Part shown: in pieces, positions 27,177 to 33,028 of the stretch
Layout of the letters: each line of letters starts with the position of its first letter
How positions within the stretch are numbered: the first letter of the stretch is position 1
Source: Streptomyces sp. OR43
GTDB taxonomy: Bacteria; Actinomycetota; Actinomycetes; Streptomycetales; Streptomycetaceae
Length of the DNA stretch: 33,028 nucleotides
Direction of reading: 5' to 3'
Assembly (NCBI RefSeq): GCF_008042275.1
Contig: NZ_RDBK01000023.1
Coordinates: 114,341-147,368, forward strand
Notes under the pieces: generated by a model
The model's input: the letters and a program-made list of their open reading frames with translations, nothing else
Told to the model about the DNA's origin: nothing
The model's database searches: none
Made by a program: the position numbers and the translations under genes

Positions 27177-29489
27177 TCAGGCGGCGGGGCCGATGGTGAC
27201 CTTGAGGTGCTTCATGATCGGCTGGTCGCTCTGGGTGCTGTAGTCGCCGAGCGCGCACAGCACGTTCATCTCCGGCATGTAGCCGGCCGCGCAGCCGCGG
27301 GGGATGTCGTAGGGGATCGCGAGGTAGCCGTTGAGGGACCGCCGGCTGCCGTCCTTCGCCGTGCTCGTGATGTCGACGGGGCCGAGGTCGTCGATGCCGC
27401 GTTCGCGCATGTCGGCCCGGTTCATGAAGACGAGCGTGCGCAGGTTCTTGATGCCGCGGTAGCGGTCGTTGTCGGAGTAGATGGTGGTGTTCCACTGGTC
27501 GTGGGACCGCATGGTCCCCAGGGCCAGGGTGCCGGCGGCGGGGACCACGTCCGGCAGGGCGGCGGCGGAGAACTCGGCTCGCCCGGACGGGGTGCGGAAG
27601 ACAAGCTCCCGGGCGGGCTGCTTGATCCGGAAGCCGAGAGGCAGGCGCACCCGGCGGTTGAAGTCCTCGAAGCCGTCGAGCGCCCGGGCCATCGTGTCCC
27701 GGATGCGGTCGTAGTCCTCGACGTACCAGTGCCACGGCGTGGCACTGCCGGGGAGCGCGGCGCGCGCCAGGCCGGCGACGATGGCCGGTTCGGACAGCAG
27801 ATGGGGGGACGCGGGTCGCTTCATGCCGATCGACAGATGGACCATGCTCATCGAGTCCTCGACGGACGTGCGCTGGATCCCCTTGCGCTGATGGTCCTTC
27901 TCGGTACGCCCCAGGCACGGGAGGATCAGGGCCTGCCTGCCGTGGACGATATGGCTGCGGTTCAGCTTGGTGCTCACCTGGACGGTGAGGTCGCAGGCGC
28001 GCAGCGCCTCGTAGGTGTACGGGGTGTCGGGGGCGGCCAGGGCGAAGTTGCCGCCCATACCGACGAAGACCTTCACGTCGCCGCTGTGCATCGCCCGGAT
28101 GGTGCGGACGGTGTCCAGACCGTGCTCGCGCGGCGGCTCGATGCCGCAGACCTCGCCGAGACGGTCCAGGAACGCGTCGGTGGGGCGGTGATCGATACCG
28201 CAGGTGCGGTTGCCCTGGACGTTGCTGTGTCCTCGTACGGGGGAGGGGCCGGCCCCTTCCCTGCCGAGGTTGCCGCGGAGCAGCAGCAGGTTGACGACCT
28301 CCCGGACGGTATCCACCCCGTGCTCGTGCTGGGTGAGTCCCAGGCACCAGCTGACGATGGATCGGTCGGCCTCGCGGTACACGCGTGCCGCCTTCAGGAT
28401 GTCGTCGCGGCCCAGCCCTGACTGGGTCTCGATCTCCTCCCACGGCGTGGCGGCGCACACCGCTCGGTACTCCTCGAAACCGGCGGTGTGCCGGTCGATG
28501 AACTCCTCGTCCAGCGCCTTGGGATCGGTCGTCGACTGCTCCAGGATCGCCTTGGCCATGCCGCGCAGCAGCGCCATGTCGCCGCCGATGCGCGGCTGCA
28601 GATTCAGGGTGCTGGTCCGGGTCGGCTTGAACAGGGCCATGTCCACGAAGTCGTGCGGGACGATGGTGCGGGTGGCCGCCGCCTCGACCAGTGGGTTGAC
28701 ATGCACGATCTGGGCGCCGCGGCGGTGGGCCTCGGCCAGCGCGGTGAGCATCCTCGGTGCGTTCGAGGCGGCGTTGACCCCGAGGATGAACAGTGCGTCG
28801 GCCGACTCCCAGTCCTTGAGGTCGACGGTTCCCTTGCCCGTGCCCAGGGACGCCTGCAGGGCACGGCCGCTCGCCTCGTGACACATGTTCGAGCAGTCGG
28901 GCAGGTTGTTCGTGCCCAGCTCGCGGGCCATCAGCTGATACAGGAACGTGGCTTCGTTGCCGAGCCGTCCCGAGGTGTAGAAGGACGCCTGGTTCGGGCT
29001 GTCGAGCTCGCGCAGCGCACGCCCGGCCAGCTCGAACGCGTCCTTCCAGCTGATCGGGACGTAGTGGTCGGAGCCGGGGTCGTAGACCATTGGTTCGGTC
29101 AGCCGGCCCTGGTTCTCCAGGTCGTAGTCGCTCCACCCGGACAGCTCGGTCACCGAATGGGCGGCGAAGAACTCACGACCGACCCGTTTGCGGGTCATCT
29201 CCCAGGTGACGTGCTTGATGCCGTTCTCACAGATGTCGAGATGCAGGCCCTTGGTGTCGTCGGGCCACGCACATCCGGGGCAGTCGAAGCCCTTGTCCTC
29301 ATGGTTCATCCGCATGATCGCCCGCGGCCCGTCCACCGGCGCGCCCTCGCGCACGAGGAACCGGCTCACGCTCCTGGCCGCGCCCCAGCCCGCCGCGGGG
29401 TGGCGGTAGGGACGGAACTCGGGCTTCTCGTCCGAGGCGGGCCCGATCTCGGGCTCCCGGGGTTGCCGGCTGTCACCGTTGGCGCTCAC
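27177..29489 (-). CDS. FdhF/YdeP-family molybdopterin oxidoreductase
   Basis: A 770-residue protein of the formate dehydrogenase alpha-subunit-like FdhF/YdeP family, which binds bis-MGD molybdenum cofactor. Features include an N-terminal CPGC (GFDCPGCAWPDD, about 70), SFYTSGRLGNEA, CSNMCHEASGRAL in the active-site region, GVNAASNAPRM, and a C-terminal cofactor-cap domain (LVFMNRADMRERGI onward). The full set of cysteines for a [4Fe-4S] cluster seen in true formate dehydrogenases is not evident, as is usual for YdeP-like members. Substrate and electron partner are unknown; no FdhD or cofactor genes lie nearby. Start GTG at 29489 with a weak GAAGGG upstream. Length is normal for the family. Confidence 0.88.
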   Translation of the reverse strand: MSANGDSRQPREPEIGPASDEKPEFRPYRHPAAGWGAARSVSRFLVREGAPVDGPRAIMRMNHEDKGFDCPGCAWPDDTKGLHLDICENGIKHVTWEMTRKRVGREFFAAHSVTELSGWSDYDLENQGRLTEPMVYDPGSDHYVPISWKDAFELAGRALRELDSPNQASFYTSGRLGNEATFLYQLMARELGTNNLPDCSNMCHEASGRALQASLGTGKGTVDLKDWESADALFILGVNAASNAPRMLTALAEAHRRGAQIVHVNPLVEAAATRTIVPHDFVDMALFKPTRTSTLNLQPRIGGDMALLRGMAKAILEQSTTDPKALDEEFIDRHTAGFEEYRAVCAATPWEEIETQSGLGRDDILKAARVYREADRSIVSWCLGLTQHEHGVDTVREVVNLLLLRGNLGREGAGPSPVRGHSNVQGNRTCGIDHRPTDAFLDRLGEVCGIEPPREHGLDTVRTIRAMHSGDVKVFVGMGGNFALAAPDTPYTYEALRACDLTVQVSTKLNRSHIVHGRQALILPCLGRTEKDHQRKGIQRTSVEDSMSMVHLSIGMKRPASPHLLSEPAIVAGLARAALPGSATPWHWYVEDYDRIRDTMARALDGFEDFNRRVRLPLGFRIKQPARELVFRTPSGRAEFSAAALPDVVPAAGTLALGTMRSHDQWNTTIYSDNDRYRGIKNLRTLVFMNRADMRERGIDDLGPVDITSTAKDGSRRSLNGYLAIPYDIPRGCAAGYMPEMNVLCALGDYSTQSDQPIMKHLKVTIGPAA

Positions 29490-29752
29490 GTTCTCGACCC
29501 TTCAACCAGGTGGGGCGGCTGCAGAACGACGTTTCCGGCAGGCTACGCCCGGGGGCGCACCCCTGCCATCGCACCGTCGAGACCCTCGGCGCGCCGGCTC
29601 CGGCACCCGGCCGCGGCGCGTCCTGTGCTGTGGCGACCGCTTCGGAATCGGGTTGTACTGCCACGGGACGACGCCCTCCGCGGCCTCCGCGCGGTCCCTG
29701 ACCGCACGGCACGTCCGAGACCCTCATCGAGCCGGCGAGGCGGTCGATCTTG

Positions 29753-30394
29753 ATGTCCCCCAGGCGTTTGCTGCCCCTGTCAGCCGCTCCCCGTCTCGCC
29801 GGTTCGGCGGTGGCCGGAGCGGTGATCGGCGTGGCCGTCGGCATGCTGACCAACCACCCCATGGGCCTGCTCGCGGGCATCACCGCGGTGGAGACGCTGT
29901 ACGTCGTGGCGGGCTGGCTCGTCCTGTGGCCCATGGACCCCGCCACCACCCATCGCAACGCCCGGCGGGAGGAGTTCCGCCCCGTCGCGGAGGAACTCGT
30001 CGTCGTCGCCGCCGCTCTGTGCGGGCTGGTCGGCATCGTGCTGCTGCTCGTGGTCGGCCGGTCGGACCTCAACCACGCCGCGGCCGCGACCGCGCTGTGC
30101 GGGGTGTTCATGGCCTGGGCCGCACTCCATCTGATGTACGCCACCCGCTACGCGTACCTCTACTACCGGGTGCCGAAGGGCGGGATCGACTTCAACTCCG
30201 AAGACCCGCCGCGCTACGTCGACTTTCTGTACTTCAGTTACAACCTCGGGATGACCTACCAGGTGTCCGACACCAACGTGTCGAGTTCCGCGCTGCGCGC
30301 GATCGTCCTGAGGCACTGCCTGCTGTCGTACGTCTTCGGCGCCAGCATCCTCGCCACCACCATCAACCTCGTCGCCGGAATCGTCACGGGCTGA
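29753..30394 (+). CDS. DUF1345 membrane protein
   Basis: A 213-residue integral membrane protein with about five hydrophobic segments. It ends in the DUF1345 signature: [19 protein letters not shown], then [22 protein letters not shown]. The family is widespread in bacteria and has no established function. Start ATG at 29753; the TTG just before it is also possible. It is divergent from the molybdopterin oxidoreductase across 263 bp, in which I see no clear operator. Confidence 0.85.
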   Translation: MSPRRLLPLSAAPRLAGSAVAGAVIGVAVGMLTNHPMGLLAGITAVETLYVVAGWLVLWPMDPATTHRNARREEFRPVAEELVVVAAALCGLVGIVLLLVVGRSDLNHAAAATALCGVFMAWAALHLMYATRYAYLYYRVPKGGIDFNSEDPPRYVDFLYFSYNLGMTYQVSDTNVSSSALRAIVLRHCLLSYVFGASILATTINLVAGIVTG

Positions 30395-30439
30395 CCCGAG
30401 GGGCCGGGTGGGGCCGCCCGGGGCCGCCCGCAGGGGTGC

Positions 30440-30460
30440 TCCCGGCCTCTGCGGCCGGGA
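30440..30460 (+). terminator. Hairpin after the DUF1345 gene
   Basis: TCCCGGCC and GGCCGGGA form a perfect 8-bp stem around a 5-nt loop, 46 bp after the DUF1345 stop and 28 bp before the IclR start. It is likely a terminator, though it would also fall in the leader region of the next gene. Confidence 0.5.
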
Positions 30461-30488
30461 CGCCTTGCCACTCCCGGGTGGCGGGGTG

Positions 30489-31259
30489 ATGCTTGGGGGC
30501 ATGGCTGACCAAGCCGGCCCCGATCCCGTCGAGGCCGTCCGACGTGCCCTCCGCCTGCTGGAGGCCGTCGGCGCGCACGGGAGCGGGGCCACCGCGCACC
30601 AGCTGGCCCGGGAAGCGGGGCTTCCCCAGGTCACGGTGTCCGAGCTGCTGCCCGGACTGGCCCGGGACGGGTTCGTCACCGACCTGGGCGACGGCGCGTA
30701 CGTCCTCGCCGACACGGGCACCGTGCCGGGTGCCGGACACGACGGCCGCGAGTTGCACGAGCGCGTCCGCCCCGTGCTGACCGCACTGCGCAACGATCTC
30801 TCTGCCGCTGTCTACCTGACGCTGTACGAGGAGGGCGAGATCCGCGTCATGGAGATCGTCGACAGCGCCAGGACGCCGCGGGTGGACCTCTGGGTGGGCT
30901 TCGAGGATGCCGGGCATGCGACCGCCCTGGGCAAGAGCGTGCTGCGGGAGCTGGACGGGGAGGCGCGGGCCGAGTATCTGTCGCGGCACTCCCTGACCGG
31001 GCTCACACCCAGGACCATCACGGGCCGGGAGGAGCTGCTCCGGCAGCTGGACGCCGCTTCGGCGGCTCCGCTGGTGATGGACCGCGAGGAGTACGCCCGG
31101 GGCACGACCTGTATCGCGGTGCCCGTGTACAGCGGCGATCAGGTCGGGTCCCTCGGCATCTCCTTCCGGTCGGACCGGATGTACCGGTCCGACCAGGTCC
31201 GCGAAGGGCTGCTGTCCTCGGCGATCCGCGTGTCCAGGCGGCTCTCGTTCCCCGGATGA
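30489..31259 (+). CDS. IclR-family regulator
   Basis: A 256-residue IclR-type transcription factor. The N-terminal winged helix (EAVRRALRLLEAVGAHG, then QLAREAGLPQVTVSELLPGLARDGFV) is followed by the effector-binding domain (LYEEGEIRVMEIVDSA, GHATALGKSVLREL, AARGTTCIAVPVYSGDQ-like region, GSLGISFRS). Effectors of this family are usually small aromatic or carboxylic compounds. No obvious target gene adjoins it in a shared operon, so its regulon is unknown. Start: ATG at 30489 has a GGGTGG-type site; ATG at 30501 is an equally plausible annotation. Confidence 0.88.
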   Translation: MLGGMADQAGPDPVEAVRRALRLLEAVGAHGSGATAHQLAREAGLPQVTVSELLPGLARDGFVTDLGDGAYVLADTGTVPGAGHDGRELHERVRPVLTALRNDLSAAVYLTLYEEGEIRVMEIVDSARTPRVDLWVGFEDAGHATALGKSVLRELDGEARAEYLSRHSLTGLTPRTITGREELLRQLDAASAAPLVMDREEYARGTTCIAVPVYSGDQVGSLGISFRSDRMYRSDQVREGLLSSAIRVSRRLSFPG

Positions 31260-31282
31260 GCCCGGGGGCTCCTTCCGCGTCC

Positions 31283-31298
31283 GCCGCGCATGCGCGGC
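31283..31298. terminator. Palindromic hairpin between iclR-type and ohr genes
   Basis: GCCGCGCA/TGCGCGGC is a perfect 16-bp palindrome filling the 43-bp gap between two convergent stop codons. It could fold as a 6-bp stem with a CATG loop and end both transcripts. Confidence 0.45.
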
Positions 31299-31302
31299 CC
31301 GG

Positions 31303-31716
31303 CTACTCGATGACGAGCTCGACCGGGATGTTGCCGCGGGTCGCGTTGGAGTACGGGCAGACCTGGTGGGCCTGCTCGACCAGCTTGCGACCGGTGGCCT
31401 CGTCGACGGTCGAGGGCAGTTCCACGCGCAGCGTGACCGCGAGCCCGAACCCCTCGCCCTGCTTGCCGATGCCGACCTCGCCCGTCACGGCGGCGTCGGT
31501 GACATCGACCTTGGCCTGACGGCCCACGAGGCCCAGGGCGCTGGCGAAACACGCGGCGTACCCGGCGGCGAACAGCTGTTCCGGGTTCGTACCCTCACCG
31601 TTTCCGCCCATCTCCACGGGGATGGCGAGCTCCAGATCCAGCTTGCCGTCGGAGCTGACGGCGCGGCCGTCACGGCCGTGGGTGGCGGTGGCGACGGCGG
31701 TGTAGATCGATTCCAT
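31303..31716 (-). CDS. ohr: Organic hydroperoxide resistance protein Ohr
   Basis: A 137-residue OsmC/Ohr thiol peroxidase that reduces organic hydroperoxides in the cytoplasm. Both catalytic cysteines are present, Cys56 in GYAACFASAL and Cys120 in VCPYSNATRGN; the conserved NPEQLFAAG precedes the first. Start ATG at 31716 (MESIYTAVATA) with GAGAGGAA upstream; an earlier in-frame start at 31785 falls in the operator and is unlikely. It is divergent from the MarR regulator, the usual ohr/ohrR arrangement. Confidence 0.95.
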   Translation of the reverse strand: MESIYTAVATATHGRDGRAVSSDGKLDLELAIPVEMGGNGEGTNPEQLFAAGYAACFASALGLVGRQAKVDVTDAAVTGEVGIGKQGEGFGLAVTLRVELPSTVDEATGRKLVEQAHQVCPYSNATRGNIPVELVIE

Positions 31717-31782
31717 GGAAACCGGTTCCTCTCGAAGGTCATGTTCCGCGGCGGGTCCGGCCGCTTCCCCTGAAGTGAAGCA

Positions 31783-31802
31783 CACAACTTAGTTGTGCAC
31801 AA
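31783..31802. promoter_or_regulatory. OhrR operator with overlapping dyads
   Basis: CACAACT-T-AGTTGTG (31783-31797) is a perfect inverted repeat. TTGTGCACAA (31793-31802) is a second palindrome sharing its right arm, and CACAACCAAAT continues the half-site pattern. It lies between the divergent ohr and ohrR genes, where MarR-type OhrR proteins bind AT-rich dyads, so it probably controls both. Confidence 0.75.
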
Positions 31803-31834
31803 CCAAATGGGGCGTCCGGCGCTATGCTGAATGC

Positions 31835-32341
31835 ATGACCGCCACGCCCAGCACCGCCCGCCAGGACCCGCCCGAGGCCGGTTATCTCCGCCTCGACCAG
31901 CAGATCTGCTTTTCCCTGAACGCCGCCTCGCGCGCCTTCGGCAGCGTCTACCGGGTGCTTCTCAAGGATCTGGGGCTCACCTACCCCCAGTACCTCGTGA
32001 TGCTGGTGCTCTGGGAGCACGGCGAACTCCCGGTGAAGGCGCTGGGCCGGCACCTGCGGCTGGACTCCGGCACGCTGTCGCCGCTGCTCAAGCGGCTGGA
32101 GGCGGCCGGCCTGGTGCGTCGCGAGCGGAGCGCCCGGGACGAGCGCTCCGTGCAGGTGCAGCTCACGGACGAGGGTGCCGCTCTGCGCGAGCGGGCGCTG
32201 CTCGTACCCCGCCGGATCGCCGCCGCGACGGGCTTCGGCCTCGATGAGATCAGCGAGCTGCGTGAGCGCCTCGACCGCCTCACTTCCGCGCTCGACGCGG
32301 CGGCGGCCGCCGAGGCGCAGGACGGTACCGACGCGCGGTAG
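31835..32341 (+). CDS. ohrR: MarR-family organic peroxide sensor OhrR
   Basis: A 168-residue MarR-type repressor. The reactive cysteine expected in OhrR is present near the N-terminus (LDQQICFSLNAASRAF, Cys25). The winged helix follows (LGLTYPQYLVMLVLWEHGELPVKALGRHLRLDSGTLSPLLKRLE, given by position about 49-95; wing RSARDERSVQVQLTDEG). Oxidation of this Cys by organic peroxide is known to release OhrR from DNA and derepress ohr. Start ATG at 31835; a GTG start at 31793 would lie within the operator. Confidence 0.94.
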   Translation: MTATPSTARQDPPEAGYLRLDQQICFSLNAASRAFGSVYRVLLKDLGLTYPQYLVMLVLWEHGELPVKALGRHLRLDSGTLSPLLKRLEAAGLVRRERSARDERSVQVQLTDEGAALRERALLVPRRIAAATGFGLDEISELRERLDRLTSALDAAAAAEAQDGTDAR

Positions 32342-32367
32342 CTCCCGGCGGCGAAGGCGCCGACCGG

Positions 32368-33028
32368 TCAGGCGGCGTACGCGGTGACTGCCAGCGTCGC
32401 GGACAGCACCTTCCACAGCGCCCAGGCGCCCGTCCGGCTCGCCACCGCGCACGGGGTGCTCCGCGTGCATCGGGTCGGCCGGTCCTGCCAGGCGCTCACG
32501 ACCAGATAGTGGAAGCCGAACGAGCGGCTGAAAGCGAAGCGGATATGCAGGCCGTCGCCCAGGTCGTGACCGGGCAGGGTCGCGATCTGCAACCGGGCGG
32601 CGCCGACGGCCTCCACCCGGACCGGGTTTCCGCCCAGCAGATCGCACTCGTCCGCGGGCCGGATCCGGGCCGGACACGCGCCGCTCACCGGGAACAGCCA
32701 GAAGTGGTCGGTGAGCTGCCGGCGCACCTCGTGAGGGCTGGTGAACGGATGCACCCCCAGCGAGTAGCCGTACCGGTACAGCCACTTCACGCCGCCGTGG
32801 CATTCCGCGGGACCCTCGTCGCACCCCTCGGCGGCCGTCTCACGGCTGACGGACGACGGAACGGGGGAAGCGCCCGGATACGGCGGCGGGGCCGGGGCGG
32901 TGAGCGCGAGCGAGCCGGCGAGCAGCACGGCCGATGCGAGACGTGCGGCCGGGCGGGTGAACGCCGGCGTGTGCCGGGAGGCGGCTGCGCCACCTTCTCC
33001 CGCCGCTTCTCGCGCGGGCCCGGGGGAG
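32368..33028 (-). CDS. Secreted protein of unknown function (5' end beyond window)
   Basis: The minus-strand frame is open to the right edge, so the start is probably outside; GTG at 32928 is possible but would give a signal peptide without a charged start. Upstream of it the frame reads FTRPAARLASAVLLAGSLALTAPAPPP, a convincing signal peptide with basic n-region and hydrophobic core. The mature part (about 170 residues) has six Cys residues that may form disulfides (EGCDEGPAECHG, SGACPARI, DECDLL, TRCTRSTPC), aromatic stretches (WLYRYGYSLGVHPF, DHFWLFP) and a hydrophobic C-terminal end. I do not recognise the family. Confidence 0.55.
   Translation of the reverse strand, partial: SPGPAREAAGEGGAAASRHTPAFTRPAARLASAVLLAGSLALTAPAPPPYPGASPVPSSVSRETAAEGCDEGPAECHGGVKWLYRYGYSLGVHPFTSPHEVRRQLTDHFWLFPVSGACPARIRPADECDLLGGNPVRVEAVGAARLQIATLPGHDLGDGLHIRFAFSRSFGFHYLVVSAWQDRPTRCTRSTPCAVASRTGAWALWKVLSATLAVTAYAA

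Overview
The window is very GC-rich, dense in genes and uses GTG/TTG starts. It carries a hydroxamate siderophore NRPS, IdeR/DmdR-type iron boxes and typical actinobacterial regulators, so it reads as a Streptomyces (or close relative) chromosome. I saw no tRNA, rRNA, CRISPR array, insertion sequence or phage gene.

Region 1 (1-18.5 kb) is the right part of a coelichelin-type siderophore cluster. It holds an ABC exporter half cut by the left edge (cchG), the giant trimodular NRPS CchH, the second exporter half CchI, a broken GNAT gene on the opposite strand, the Fes-like esterase CchJ, and the MbtH-like protein CchK. The three adenylation codes read directly from CchH are DINYWGGIGK, DFWNIGMVHK and DMENLGLINK. 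They match formyl-hydroxy-ornithine, threonine and hydroxy-ornithine, which is the coelichelin set. The genes for ornithine hydroxylation, formylation and siderophore uptake would lie left of the window.

The most interesting part is the right end of this cluster. cchK is followed by a short GNAT that resembles the acetyltransferase part of N-acetylglutamate synthase. Convergent to it is an acetylglutamate kinase (ArgB) paralogue with its own iron box just upstream. I infer a dedicated ornithine-supply module switched on by iron starvation. The kinase lacks the N-terminal helix found in arginine-inhibited ArgB enzymes, so it may escape feedback inhibition. Other oddities in this region are a final condensation domain whose catalytic His is Leu, and two ABC half-transporters with complementary losses that leave only one intact ATPase site.

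Region 2 (18.6-21.2 kb) is a ClpC-like double AAA+ ATPase without a visible ClpP-docking loop. Region 3 (21.2-24.8 kb) is a TetR regulator, a 22-bp perfect palindrome, a GH1 beta-glucosidase and an MFS sugar transporter, forming a small beta-glucoside uptake and hydrolysis unit closed by a hairpin. Region 4 (24.9-30.4 kb) holds a secreted amidohydrolase/dipeptidase-like protein with a discoidin domain, a convergent FdhF/YdeP-type molybdopterin oxidoreductase with a strong shared terminator, and a DUF1345 membrane protein. Region 5 (30.4-33.0 kb) holds an IclR regulator, the divergent ohr/ohrR organic peroxide pair with a palindromic operator, and an unidentified secreted protein running off the right edge.

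All gaps between genes are under 300 bp. Those with recognisable iron boxes, operators or terminators are listed.
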